The notes under the pieces were generated by a model. It ran no database searches. It was not told where the DNA came from and was given only the letters and a program-made list of their open reading frames with translations. Below, in pieces: positions 13,584-30,102 of a stretch of DNA of 64,000 bases. Both the position numbers and the translations under genes were made by a program. The stretch is from Daphnia pulex (Eukaryota > Arthropoda > Branchiopoda > Diplostraca > Daphniidae). The stretch spans positions 6,138,001 through 6,202,000 of the forward strand of contig NC_060017.1 of the NCBI RefSeq assembly GCF_021134715.1. Direction: 5' to 3'. The number at the start of each line of letters is the position of its first letter. Position 1 is the stretch's first letter.

Positions 13584-16390
13584 CAGAAAAGCTCTCAGCA
13601 CTTTGCTATATGATCAAGATATTAACATAGTGATTGGATGGAGCTGCTCAACTGCTCCCGAGCTGTCCTGTGTTTACGTAAAGCCAGTCTTGTTATGCAC
13701 AACAACACACACCACCCCAGCATAGCAGCATATATACTCTTTGATGACGTTAAAGCTTTCGAGATTAATCGCTGATGTAACGCCCTGGTAGCTGGCACTC
13801 TTATCGAGGGGTCGAATCAATCACGCGATTGACCCCCCCCCCCTCCTCCTCTTCCTAGCCTTGCACGCAATGATTCAGGATTTTGATGAACTCGGGATAT
13901 TTCTTGATGTGTTAACCCTTTTAGTGATACACCCCATGGACGTATACTACATCGTGAAAGAGGATAAATAACTCTAATTAAATCAAGAAAACAGGGGCTT
14001 GACGTTGATTTATCGCCCACTTTTCACCGATAATTTCCTTTGTACACTGCGTAATAATACGTACATAGAGTTCTATAGATTGTTTTTATATGGACATTCA
14101 GATTTGTGTCCCCCCATTTTATTGGATTACATTTTCTATAAGCGTTATTTTATCAATTTCTGTTGGAAGAAGAAGAAAAAACAACCGAAATCAATTTTGA
14201 ATTCGGCACTTTAGTAGTTCAGGGATTTAACGCAGTGACAAGAGAAAAGTAAAAAAATAAATAAAGAAAAAGGACATAAAGGAATAGACGTGGGTCAGAA
14301 TTGTCTGTCCTCAGTGACTTTAACGTAGCGTCCGCTATATATCTTTTATACAGTCTAACCGGATTGACGACGATATCTTACTAGTGAAAACGGACATTTT
14401 TTTGTGGGTGAGGGGAGTTGCCTTGGTCCTTTTGAATAAATTTTCACTTTTGTGCCTATACAAAAATATCGATTTCGGTTGGTTGAACATTCTGGGAATG
14501 AATGAAAGATTCAAAAGCTTCGCTTCATTGATCAATTCACGGCATGTTTTCTTTTTCTATCTTTTTATTAGATATGCCCCCAATCAATAAGAATAAGGAT
14601 ATAGGGAAAAAGGTCTTTTCTTACTGGAACAGTTTCAAAATTCGGTGGGGGTCGATTTTCCCTTTTTTTTATATATATATAATAACCAGAAACCTTGATA
14701 TATCATGGATCTCCTGTTTCGCACAGGACTATGATCCGTCATTCTGTCGCAGGACACTTTAGCCCTCCTTCCCCCGAATAGCCGGAAAATAAAAATAAAA
14801 GAAAAATTGGGTAAAGGTTTTTTTTTTTTCTCTGGCATGACAAGAAATATCCCGCTGTGTGTTGTGTTTTTGGGCCTTTTAGATATATACTGGCTACTCT
14901 GTGTGAATAATATAATCGGATTACAAGCGCGTATAGCAACAAAGGCGGCGTGATCCGCCGTGATTTGCTGGCCAGTCTCTCTTCTACAACATCTTTTATC
15001 TATGTACTACATGCCACAATTCTCCTGGCTTTATAGTTATATATAAACAGATATGGTTTCAATTCGATTACGCAGACTTTGGAATACATCTAAAAGAATA
15101 CAAAATACATGACCAGTGCAATCATAATAATTTCAGGAGGAGATATACGTTTGAAATCGATCCATTTGATTAGATTTACATACGAAATTCGATCCTGAAT
15201 CAAAATAAAATCCTCGAGTCACTGTTTTAATTGAATAAATCATATCGCTAAAGTCATTTATCGATCGTTATGCACAAAGCTTCGTAGCCCCCCCCAAAAA
15301 GGATCTCAAGCGTTTTAATACACTCGAGCGATTACTTATTACTTAGCCGTCACGATACTTTGGATTGGATGGATTTGGCGCTCCCTCCAGCTCATGAATC
15401 TTTACACAATTTTTGCAAATCTATACGCTAATATACTTGGTGGAGCTCGGCACGAGTATAGACGGAGGCTTTCCATCATGATCGAACGTGAGCTACAAAG
15501 AACTGCGGGAAGAATAACAGAACCATTATCGTTTTTTTCAAGAGATGAAGGGGAGGTTATTTATTGTTTTCTCCCTACTTCCTCCTCCTCCACGTGTTAT
15601 GACAAGTCAGCTCGTCCCGTCCCATGATTGAGCATGCCTCTAAAACCAGCCAAAGAGAGGGAATAACAAGGATTTGTGTATCTTCTTCTTCTTCTTCTCA
15701 ATTCGATCGATTCAGCTGCTGCCAACTCTGTACTACTTATACAAGCTTTTATCACTTTTATTTATTTTTCTGGCCGGCAAACATAAAGTTACATGTTTTT
15801 TTCTTTTATTTGCGTTGAGCGTGTATTCTGTTTTCTAGACGGAATGTCAAAATACCCAACTCTGCACTTTGTGTGAAACGCACGACATGATGTTCTTTGA
15901 TATTTTTGCAATCATTGTCAATCTGAGTGAACAAGAGAACACAAATATTTTTCCTCTTTTTAGATCTGCGCGGTAGTCTACAGGCGAGACGGAACTCAAA
16001 TAAGAAAAACCACGAACGTTTGATTAAGGATTTTCGCTGTTACGTCTAGCGCTGACAAAAATGGATTCTTTTGAATTTGCTCATTTCCGATGGCGGCGCA
16101 TATCCGGCGCCAACTGAAATGTCATTTAAACTATTTTCTTTCAAATGATTTGAATTCACGTCAATTGAATAAGATGGGAAAAATTCTAATTTCGTCGAAA
16201 TTAATTTCGAATAAATAATTGGACCAATAATTTTAATTCAAAAGTCATTAAATCGCCTGTTTGGGGAACATGCGAATCGGAACCGTCGCCTACCGAATCT
16301 ACAAGTACGGGTCCACACAAAGTAATGAGAATGTAATAATCTGGATTTTCATTTGGATTCAACTAAGCTTTTTCTCAATCAATAATAACG

Positions 16391-17929
16391 ATGGATTTAT
16401 GTACCGCCATCACTTCTGGGAGCGTCGACAATGTCCGGCACGTAATCGAAGTCGGCAAAGCCGACGTTAACACGACCGTAATAATGAGCTCACACGGCAT
16501 TACTTTTGAGCCGGTGAATACTCCGCTGACCCTGGCCGTTCAACTTGGTCGACTGGACGTAATCCAACTTTTGCTGGACAAGGGCGCCAACGTCAACCAG
16601 CCCAACTCGGAGGGATTAACTCCACTCACGATGGCAGCGACTGGATTCCGTACCGGGAGCCACAAGCCCAACGAAGAGATCTTCCGACTGATTTTGGAAC
16701 AAGCCGGCCAGCCCATTGGCCGCCAGGGTCAGATCGATGCGCTCGAACTCATCGGCGCTACTTACTTCAAAAATTCGACGACCAACAGCGGATTCAGTTT
16801 CGAGCGGGGAATGTTTTACTGGAGGAAAGCCATGGCCCTGCGCTACGACGTGGAGCCCGTCATGCCCAAAACGGCCGTCGTTGGATTGTCCGAATGCGCC
16901 CGTAAGGCCTTCGCCGTTTCAGAAATTGGCACTTTGGAGGAGCTGGAAAATTTGAGTCTTTTCTACGACAACGATACGTTCAAAGTCCAGGCTCTTTTGA
17001 CCAGCTATCGCATTCTGGGCGGGAGCAACTGCTGGACATGGCTGCTATTGTCATCCTACGCTGTGTTTTGCTGGAAATTGGACAACAGGCAACGTTTCAT
17101 CGATTACAATATGCTCACTCTCGAGTGCTCTCTTTTGGTCGAGGATCCTTTGGTTTACGAGTCTGCTCACATGATCCGTCGCTTGACGCTGGCCTTTTAC
17201 TTTTTAATCACGGAGGAATCAAATTCTGACAGACAACTCGTCTCTTTCACCAACGTCATGCCCGTCCTGTCCACCACTTTTCGGTTGCTGAAAATGAATT
17301 CGATTTACCGCAGCGAACTGCTGGATTGCGTCGTACAATTAACGATCCTGCTCACTTCGATGGATTTGACGCCGGAGCAAAGCTTCCAGTTCAAGTCGTG
17401 CCTGTACCAACTAGTCCGTCTGGAAGAATCTTTTGATGCCAGCAGCGGACGAAATCTGCTCCTGACGGCCTGTTCACCAACAAGCCCTTCATTTAGACGG
17501 GCGTTTCTTTCGAGAGAAAATCTGAGACTCGGATTCCATCACTGTGGAAAATTGCCATCCGCAAAAGTTATACGCGTCCTGCTCGAAGTGGGCGCCGATC
17601 CTGATTCGACGGACAAGGCGTTAAACACGGGACTTCACTTATTGATCAAAAGCGGCGAGAGGGAATCTTCGACAGCTGTGCGGACTTTATTCCAAGCCGG
17701 AACTCACGTCGACCAAACTAACAAGGACGGTGAAACCATGACCGATTTACTCTACAAGGATTATACGCCAAGGATTTGCGAGGAAAACACGATTCTCGTC
17801 AATCCGCTGCAATTTCCGTCGCTCAAATGTCTCTGCGCTCGTGCAGTACGTCGGTACGGCAACCTTCCCGATGATGCCCGTCATCGCCTTGTGCCTTCAA
17901 ATCTATTTGATTTTATCCATTTGCACTGA
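16391..17929 (+). CDS. FEM1-like ankyrin-repeat protein (CUL2 E3 substrate-receptor family), single exon
   Basis: Predicted 512 aa, uninterrupted by introns. FEM1 proteins are substrate receptors of CUL2 ubiquitin ligases that read C-terminal degrons. Visible parts: N-terminal ankyrin units around residues 35-95 (TPLTLAVQLGRLDVIQLLLD, LLDKGANVNQ); the FEM1 hallmark 'DALELIGATY...YWRKAMALRY' near residues 115-155, matching vertebrate FEM1 'NALELLGATF...YWKKAMNMRY'; a helical middle; C-terminal ankyrin units (VIRVLLEVGADPDSTD, LHLLIKSG) around 395-450; and the FEM1 C-terminus 'LKCLCARAV...LFDFIHLH'. Vertebrate FEM1 is about 620-670 aa with about seven N-terminal ankyrin repeats. Here that array is cut to about two or three, so the degron pocket is likely altered or lost. 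The ATG at 16391 (ACGATGG) is the first that gives the complete family start MDLxTA. No introns suggests an old retrocopy or a lineage-specific intronless expansion. Confidence 0.9.
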   Translation: MDLCTAITSGSVDNVRHVIEVGKADVNTTVIMSSHGITFEPVNTPLTLAVQLGRLDVIQLLLDKGANVNQPNSEGLTPLTMAATGFRTGSHKPNEEIFRLILEQAGQPIGRQGQIDALELIGATYFKNSTTNSGFSFERGMFYWRKAMALRYDVEPVMPKTAVVGLSECARKAFAVSEIGTLEELENLSLFYDNDTFKVQALLTSYRILGGSNCWTWLLLSSYAVFCWKLDNRQRFIDYNMLTLECSLLVEDPLVYESAHMIRRLTLAFYFLITEESNSDRQLVSFTNVMPVLSTTFRLLKMNSIYRSELLDCVVQLTILLTSMDLTPEQSFQFKSCLYQLVRLEESFDASSGRNLLLTACSPTSPSFRRAFLSRENLRLGFHHCGKLPSAKVIRVLLEVGADPDSTDKALNTGLHLLIKSGERESSTAVRTLFQAGTHVDQTNKDGETMTDLLYKDYTPRICEENTILVNPLQFPSLKCLCARAVRRYGNLPDDARHRLVPSNLFDFIHLH

Positions 17930-18477
17930 TTCAAGTTCAAGTTATCGATTACAATTAAATTCTCATTTCTGATGATCAAAAATACACGTCCAATTTCATT
18001 AAATTTGTTGCTTTCACTTGATTTTAAAATTCAAGCCGTAGTAAAATGTTTTATTGTCGAGATTTAATCGACAGAGAGCTTAGAAGCAAATTGAGTAAAT
18101 CTCTGGTTAAAGCCGTTTGTGCAATAACGCCGAGTTTATGTTTTGTACGACACCTATTTAACCCAATCAAGAACCAGAGATTTAAGTTGATGTAAAATAG
18201 AAACGATTGTTTGCACACTTACTGTTTACTGCAGAAGTGCAAACTTCTGAGAGATGATTGTCAGTTTCAGTATTTAACACTTCAAAACGGTCAACCAATA
18301 TTTGAACGAACAGAAATTCCGCACTAACATACGAAGTCAGACAGCCATCGCACAAACATTGAACATGTTTGTGGATTGCACCTGCTACTACATCACGCCA
18401 AGCAGACACAATAAAGATAAAGTAGAGATAACACAAGTCCATAAAGTTACCGTTTAAAATAGAAAGGAATTTTAGCC
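17930..18477. other. Intergenic DNA 3' of FEM1-like gene
   Basis: No gene recognised. A minus-strand open frame (18182-18523) overlaps the duplicated block and is treated as non-coding. Confidence 0.5.
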
Positions 18478-20035
18478 ATAAACGAGGAGGTGTCGAACGA
18501 GCAGGTCCCTCTTGGACATACAATTATTTAGTTGCATTTTGCTTGAGGTGTGTAGAGTTCAAATATTTTTGAAATTGATGTTTACCCACACAAAGTTGTG
18601 AGGTACGCAAAAACAGGCCTGATCTGCAGTCGTTCTATAAACGAGTTATTTAAATGAACCCTGACTGAATAAACAAAAGCGGCAAGTGAAAACAGTTGCA
18701 GTCAATAACCGCCTAGCTCAGGAATAATCGTACTCCGTACGGCGTACGCCTACTCTGTCACGATTTCTAATCAACGCCAGCAAATAGTCAAAAAGAAGAA
18801 TAGAGAAACAGAGAGTTTTCCTACCTTTAAGCCTAGGAAATTCGGCCAGGCATCACCAAGTGCTCCATCCGCAGTAAAAGTTGAAGACATCAGGCCAGGT
18901 GGGATAGAAAAAAGGACCTCCTCGTGAATAATACCCATACACACTAGGGTGTACACAAGGGTAGAAGGGATTTAAAGAAAAAGAAATTTCTCCAATCAAA
19001 TGGGATGTTTATCTAAATAAAAAATAAAAAAATTGTTACGGCAAATATTTACAGAACACAACAAGTAAGAAAAAGTTGAAAACAAGACAGTGGGTAACCC
19101 CTAATTTGTAATAATCAGGAGAATAAAGTTCCCAAGTAAAAAACTGCATTTATGCAAGTTATGTATCACTAAAATGTCTTTAGCAGGTCACAGGAGATAA
19201 AAGTAACGAATATTATTACCACAGTGATGTTGCTGAAATTGTTGCTGGTGGACCAGCCCAAGCAAAACTTACATAACTTTTTTGTTCGGATGGCTGGCTC
19301 AGGCCTGAAATCTGCACAAAGGAAAAGGTTATAGGCTACATAGTGCAAACAAACTGCCATGCATAAACAGGGGGCTTACACGAAAAATCTAGACTGCAGC
19401 GCACCTAGTGGCCTGACGTTGCTCCAAGCCTCCAGCATAGCTATGCGCTGGCATAGCGCAACGTCAGACTGCAGCGCACCTAGCGGCCTGACGTTGCAAT
19501 AGCCAAAATACACTATAGCAACGTCAGCCTGACGTTGCAATAGCGACGACCGGGCTTACATGATAAACTCTCAATATAAGCTCTAACATTTCACAAATTT
19601 GGAAGTTTTCTATTTAACTCCCATAGTCATTCTATTTGTATTCGCTTCGTTTTATTTACCCGCCAAAAACAGCATGGAATGGAGAGCGTGACAAATTCAC
19701 ACGAGTTCACACCGAGACAACTGCGACAGAGTTCACACGACGACCACATTTTTGTGATTTAATTTGTTCTGCTATTTTTCGTGCATCTACGTGTACGTTT
19801 CCAAAAAAGTGATCGTTTCGTTTTATTTGTAATCTTATTTAAAACAAGTTTGTTCTCCAGTTTTTCGAAACTTGTAAAGCAGACGACACTTTTGACTCTT
19901 CTTCTACCATTCGTCATCTTTTTAAAAGTATCGATAGAAACAATAAAAAATCGACCCCCCCCCTTCTAAATCCAAACCGCTCAAAATCGATCATTAAGCG
20001 GTTTTCTCACCCGCTGAACGGATCGGGAAAGGTAA
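18478..20035 (+). repeat. Duplicated block A (inverted homologue of 43630-46770)
   Basis: Read on the plus strand, this block is collinear with the reverse complement of 46770 down to 43630. Anchor matches: the minus-strand word CCTAGGCTTAAAGGTAGG near 18835 with CCCAGGCTTGAAGGTAGG near 46466; CCTCACAACTTTG near 18595 with the same word near 46632; GACGACCACAT plus GTTCTGCTATTTTTCGTGCA (19739-19784) with the reverse complement at 45671-45717; and TATCGATAG...TCGACCCCCCCC...GCGGTTTTCTCAC (19930-20010) with the reverse complement at 43655-43735. Divergence looks like roughly a quarter of sites by eye. It could be an old segmental duplication or two copies of an interspersed element. No intact ORF is conserved between the copies. 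Confidence 0.8.
19381..19551 (-). mobile_element. 171-bp MITE-like insertion with 9-bp target-site duplication
   Basis: The direct repeat GGGCTTACA flanks the insert at 19372-19380 and 19552-19560. The homologous site in block B (45895-45903, GGTAAGCCC on plus) has a single copy and continues into matching flank, so it acts as an empty site. Read on the minus strand the insert begins GGTCGTCGCTATTGCA; the larger element at 43802 begins GGTCACGCCTATTGCA with identical spacing. Inside are a 31-bp direct repeat with one mismatch (19392-19422 and 19467-19497) and two near-perfect palindromes (GCAACGTCAG c CTGACGTTGC at 19518-19538; one around GCATAGCTATGC near 19435). The other terminus (CGAAAAATCTA...) is more decayed. 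There is no coding capacity, so it must be non-autonomous. Confidence 0.8.
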
Positions 20036-21058
20036 ATTTGCACGAAGCCCGCAAATAATTACTTTTAGACCAAAACCGCCTCAATAAGACCCCCATTGAA
20101 ACACTTTTGGAAGCCAAGAGAGAATGATAGTCAACTTTATACAGTATTAGATTTCGCCATGTCATAACATGTCATAGGCTATAAATTCTAAGTAGCCTAC
20201 AACTGTGACATCGCGTGTCTACAACAGCTGCTTCTTACGCAAGCTTACGTGATCGTTACAGGTGCAACACAATATATTATGTTAACACAGATTAAAAAAA
20301 CTGGTGTTTACCAAAATACCGATAAACCTTATTCTAACCTTGGGTCTTGTTTGTTAAGCGAACAGATAAATTTAAATAAACAACGATATAGGACTTACTG
20401 TAGGCTACTTTCTATTAACAATAACTAGAGATGTCCAACCAAGAGTTGAGCTTATTACTGAGCGGCGCCAGGAATTTTACTCCAATAAGCTGTGGTACCG
20501 AAGGCAGTGTATTTCTCTCTGATACGTTTTGCTTTCAAAATCCCGGCGTGAAAAGTTGTGAAGGTGGAATGTGTACCATGAACATTCCGCAGCTATATGA
20601 AAAATAACACGAAAATGGGGGGGGGGGCAGAAAATATTCGCCTTTTAGGCAGAATCACATCCATTCACTACGCTGTATAAAACACATTCATCACAAAATG
20701 AAACCATTCAAAAAATAATTTCCTTCTGCACGATGAAATAAAAAAAATTGCATTAAACAAGACGGATAACGACATCCAGATTAACTATACATTAATCATG
20801 TCGTGCATTACCCCGTGATGTTATTTTTAAGTCAATCAAATTGCCACTTATTTTGCATTCATGCACCAAACTCAAATTATGCATTGAGGTATTCTTAAAA
20901 AAAAAAAATGATAAAAAAATATTAGTATGTAGTTTCGCCGGATTCCAATCACTCAGTTTCACAAGCAGGGAAAATCCACTACCTCCTCAACACTTTTGGT
21001 CTCCACATAAAATTCTTCTGTTATTTTTGTAACAAATGGAAATCGATACTCTGCATTC
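20036..21058. other. Intergenic DNA 3' of LMAN1
   Basis: AT-rich, with a G9 tract near 20620. It holds the probable 3' UTR of LMAN1 (minus strand). No other feature recognised. Confidence 0.5.
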
Positions 21059-23292
21059 CTAATAAAATTTCTTAGCTTGCGCTTCCTTTGTATCCCTACA
21101 ATATAAAAATAACGGATAAGTAAGATAAGTTCATAGACTTTAAACGGTTAACGTACCTGTAGATGAAATATCCGATCATGATAACCATCTGAATGACCAT
21201 AAAGACAGCAAAGATGGTAGTACTGAGACATGGTTGCGCTGTAGGGCAGGAAGTGACAGGTTGTGCGGCCAGGCGCTGAGCTGTTACACTAATATCTCGT
21301 TTAATTAAATTTAGTCCCTCTTTGACTTCATTCAAACTATTCTGAACGTGATCGTAACCGATGGGCTGTGCAGACCCGCCCACCTGTTTACCCTGATTCT
21401 GAACGATGGTGGCAGTTCGTTGATGGATTTCGGTGACGTATGCCCTAAACAACAAACGATTAGACATCCGTAATTTTTCAGAAAAGGTTCAGTTCTAATT
21501 TACTTGATTTCTCGAGCTGCACCAACGATTTCACGCTGATTTGCGAGAGCTGTATCGACTTCGTGGCGCCGAAGAACGTCGCCACCTGGAACTTGACCTG
21601 TTACACTAGGTTGCGCGACTCCGCCAACTGCATAATAAACGGTACAGATTATATGGGCTTGGCTTTAACTACACTACCAAAATGTAGGAAATAAAAACAA
21701 ACCTTGGTTAGTTTGAATGGCTGACATCAGGCTGAGTGTCCGTTCTTGACGTCCAACAAGGTCGTCCATTTTGCGCTGAATATCCCGCAAAGCATCAAAC
21801 ATTTTGCTCTGTCCAGCGAAAATTTGTCCTAACTCGCGCTGGTTATCAGTTTCAAACCATTCCTCTGGATTTTCCATTTTGCCAGTATCAGCCTCATCTG
21901 GATGAGCCTGTCGGTATCTAAATTGGACGAAAACGATTAAAACCAAAATTCAAACCGAACCGAACAAGAGCCTTACTCGTCTTTCTGCTTCTGTAGTTTA
22001 TCTTGATAATCCTGGAATTCTTGTGAGAGCTTCGCACGTTCATCTTCAGGAATATGAGGTTCGTTTGTACCGGTGGAGTCAGAGCTTTGCAAATTGTAAG
22101 TGAGGAATTTAAGGGCATCGTGATCATCTACAACAGCACGTGATGACGCTTTAAAATTATTGTTCATTTCGATATAAAAATATGTTGATTATTACCAGCA
22201 AGACCACCAGTTGCAGCAGTGACACCAAAGTATCCATACTTTGGCAATACGACATTTTCGACCCTGAAACACATTTCGTAATCTTGTTCGTTGTTTGACA
22301 TTCCATTGTGAAACATAACCTATACAATTAAGAATTTGAGAATAATACTGAAGAACAAATGAAAGCAATTGGGAATAATATACCGAAAGCGTGTTGTGGT
22401 AGTACTCTATTTTGGCTCGAACTGGAAACGGTTTGTTTCTGAAATCTCTCAAACAACCGGCTAACTGTTGCGTAGAACCATCCCTAATGAACGTGATAAA
22501 GTAATGTTATCACTATGTTATTTTTATTCCTAATTAATTCATTTAAGCTTACAGCTGATGAGAATAGGATTGAGATCCATCATTTGTCATTGCCATGATA
22601 AAGGGATTGTTGTGTTTGTTGTCATTATCAAAGGAGTCAAAGAAAAGACCCAGACCGTTCCAGTTATCATTGGAACCAAACACAGGCCCCTCAACACCTT
22701 TGCTCTCTGTATACCACAAAGCCTATAAAAGAAAACATTTTTATAAACCACAAATAAAAATAGACAATACGATAATCAATTGAGCAGCAATTTTTAAGAA
22801 GTCAAATTCAAAAACTGTACCAAGCCATCAGCTCCAATTCTTCCACGACCAGTTACTCTAAACACCAACTCAACCTCCCACCATTCAAAATCAGTTGGCG
22901 TTCTAGTCCAAATTTGGCCTAAGTATTAACAATCAACATTCAATAGTGGTATTGCCTAAAATTACGTTCAATATAATTGCATCTTTACCTTTTTGACTTC
23001 TGAGAGATGGAGTGATTCGGACCATTTCTTCATTGGCAATGGCATCTTTTTAATGAATTGAAACAAAAGTTAAGGATTAGAATTGAGTAAACACATGACA
23101 TCACTAATAAGAGCACGTCTTACTTCCTGAGTATTCCCAAAACGGAACACTTCCATCTTTTTGCGCCAAGTAAGGTGGCTTAAAACTGTACTTGTACTGA
23201 AAGCTCCGGAATGGATTTTGAGCGTTGATACTATTAAACAAAAATACAACAGCTAAACCAACAAGTAGTTTCCATCTGGCCGGCAGTGCCAT
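21059..23292 (-). CDS. LMAN1: ERGIC-53 / LMAN1, L-type lectin cargo receptor
   Basis: Eleven exons, all in frame: 23292-23124, 23045-22989, 22918-22821, 22722-22553, 22483-22384, 22319-22196, 22127-21977, 21917-21703, 21627-21504, 21444-21157, 21095-21059; 510 aa, the same length as human ERGIC-53. It is a type I membrane lectin cycling between ER and ERGIC that carries high-mannose glycoproteins out of the ER. A signal peptide (about residues 1-25, ending INAQ) is followed by the leguminous-lectin-like domain (about 30-270) with GNAIANEEMVRITPSLRSQK, the metal/sugar loop NDNWNGLGLFFDSFDNDN and CFRVENVVLPKYGYFGVTAA. Then come a coiled-coil stalk, a Cys pair before the membrane (SCPTAQPC, equivalent to the oligomer-forming cysteines of the family), one transmembrane helix and the cytosolic tail ending KKFY. 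The vertebrate tail is KKFF; K-K-aromatic-aromatic keeps both ER retrieval and COPII export signals. Confidence 0.97.
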
Positions 23293-23797
23293 GTTGGAAC
23301 TCGGTAAGAGAGATCCCCAAGAAGATCAAGACGGGATCGCCGAAAAGACACTTCGAAATGACAGGTATCTACCGGAGTCTGTGGAGAGGGAAAAATGTCT
23401 AATCGATTTCTTAAACTTTCTTAAATTCAGAATTTAAATTGAATGAATTCAGGGCTCACAACGAAGAAATTTGAGTATGAAAAATATATTGGAATCAATT
23501 TTTTGGCAGCCAAAATTAAATATTAGTGAATTATTATATAAAACGATATAAATTAGAACTTCTCGCATTCGCGCTGCTAGAAAGAATAGGGAAGTTTTCT
23601 TCATTTTCCGCCGGCATCGCCGCATTTCTGCTCGAATTACGATGACGTGTGATTTCGCAGCCGGAATTTTTCCTGTCTGGCAACGTCGTTTGTTTTTCTT
23701 TTTTCTTCTTTTCTTAAACATTTTTTGTTATCATTTGAAGTTAGAATTTTGTTGGTATCGGCTGTCACTGATTGTGTCATTTTGTAGAATAGTTAGA
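23293..23797. promoter_or_regulatory. Shared divergent promoter region of LMAN1 and granulin
   Basis: Only 505 bp separate the start codons of two head-to-head genes, so both promoters and 5' UTRs must lie here. No clear TATA box is seen. Bidirectional activity is inferred from spacing only. Confidence 0.5.
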
Positions 23798-24595
23798 ATG
23801 CGGTGTGTAATATCTTTGCTAGTAGCGATGTTCTTAGTTGTGATTGTAAGATCACAAAACAACGAATATTCTGTTGGTGATATCTATAGAAAATCAGAGA
23901 ACTTCACAACAGGAAAAGATAGAATTGATTGTCCAGGTTCAATTTTTGTTATGACATTTACCAGAACACAACATTTATTTATATTAATTTTGTAATTGTT
24001 TAGGAGATAAGAAGCAAACTTGTGCTGATGGATACACATGCTGTGAGAGTCCATCAGGTGATTACGCCTGTTGTCCACATTTGAATGCTGTCTGTTGTGA
24101 GGATCACATTCATTGTTGTCCTCAAGGTTCTTCATGTGATGTTGGTAGATGTAAAAAAGTAATCTAAATTAAATTATTCTTGCTTAAACCAAAATTTAAT
24201 CTACAACTATCATTATGTTTCTATTGTTTTTAGGACAAAAAAGACAACAATAACTTGATTGATATGTATGGGTATCCCATATTTACCATTGATGATATGA
24301 TGAACAGTCTTGAGAGGATCAGTCACTCTGTATGTCCAGGAGATGAATTTCAGTGTCCTTTACAAACCACTTGTTGCAAGCTTTCTGGGGGAAAGTTGTA
24401 TGGGTGTTGTCCCTTTGAGGAGGTATTTAGTTAACCAAACCTTAATTTTTAAAGCCTGTGATTTAATTAACTTTTATTCAGGGTGTTTGCTGTTCTGATG
24501 AGCTTCATTGCTGTCCCAAAGGATTTGAGTGTACTCCTGAAGAGACTTGTGTTCATTCCAGTAACTCTACCATTCCAATCTCAACTATCAATTAA
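23798..24595 (+). CDS. Small secreted granulin (two granulin domains)
   Basis: Four exons: 23798-23936, 24004-24158, 24234-24422, 24482-24595; 198 aa. Granulins are secreted, disulphide-stacked growth/lysosomal peptides. An N-terminal signal peptide ([20 protein letters not shown]) is followed by two complete 12-cysteine granulin modules: about residues 46-98 (DCPG...C...CC...CC...CC...CC...C...C, with [12 protein letters not shown]) and about 130-185 (VCPGDEFQC...[12 protein letters not shown]...C). They are joined by a Cys-free linker of about 30 residues rich in Asp/Asn. Vertebrate progranulin has 7.5 modules, so this is a short form. A longer open frame upstream of 23798 lacks a signal peptide, which favours this ATG. 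It converges on the HECW gene, whose stop lies 266 bp away. Confidence 0.95.
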
Positions 24596-24605
24596 TTTTC
24601 TGGTC

Positions 24606-24611
24606 AATAAA
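24606..24611 (+). terminator. AATAAA polyadenylation signal of granulin gene
   Basis: AATAAA 11 bp after the granulin stop codon; the closest match in the short convergent interval. Confidence 0.7.
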
Positions 24612-24860
24612 ATATAATCTCAACAAGTGCAGAATTTATGCTTTTAAATTCACAATGTATTTTTGCGACATTAGAATAAATCAATTATTCAAACGACACC
24701 AAGTTCTCGGCTTTCTTGGGAGTTGAAAATAACATGAAGCGCTGACTAGGACGGTACCGGTCATAGCTTTTGGTACTTGTGTCTTGGCACTGCATGCAAT
24801 CAACATCTTTTGTCATTTTCATGGACGAATTAGGAGGAACAAAAACAAGTGTGCTCTATA

Positions 24861-30102
<5,242 letters not shown>

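Larger units (their letters stand above)
1..16390. other. Gene-poor, microsatellite-rich intergenic (or giant intronic) region
   Basis: No coding region can be supported here. Open frames up to 222 codons exist on both strands, but they run through simple repeats, overlap one another on opposite strands, and show no recognisable domain. The DNA is dense in short tandem repeats (GT, GA, CA, CTT, GAA, AGC), homopolymers and TATATA tracts. It could be a long upstream region, a large intron of a gene whose exons lie outside the window, or a field of regulatory DNA; the sequence alone does not decide. A donor-like GAG|GTAAAG on the minus strand near 4839 could end an untranslated exon, but no partner exon was found. 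Confidence 0.6.

Noticed and set aside
18182-18523. Minus-strand ORF with a gustatory-receptor-like feel (hydrophobic, DRFEVLN)
   Set aside because: No conserved receptor C-terminal motif, no adjoining exons, and it overlaps the edge of the duplicated block.
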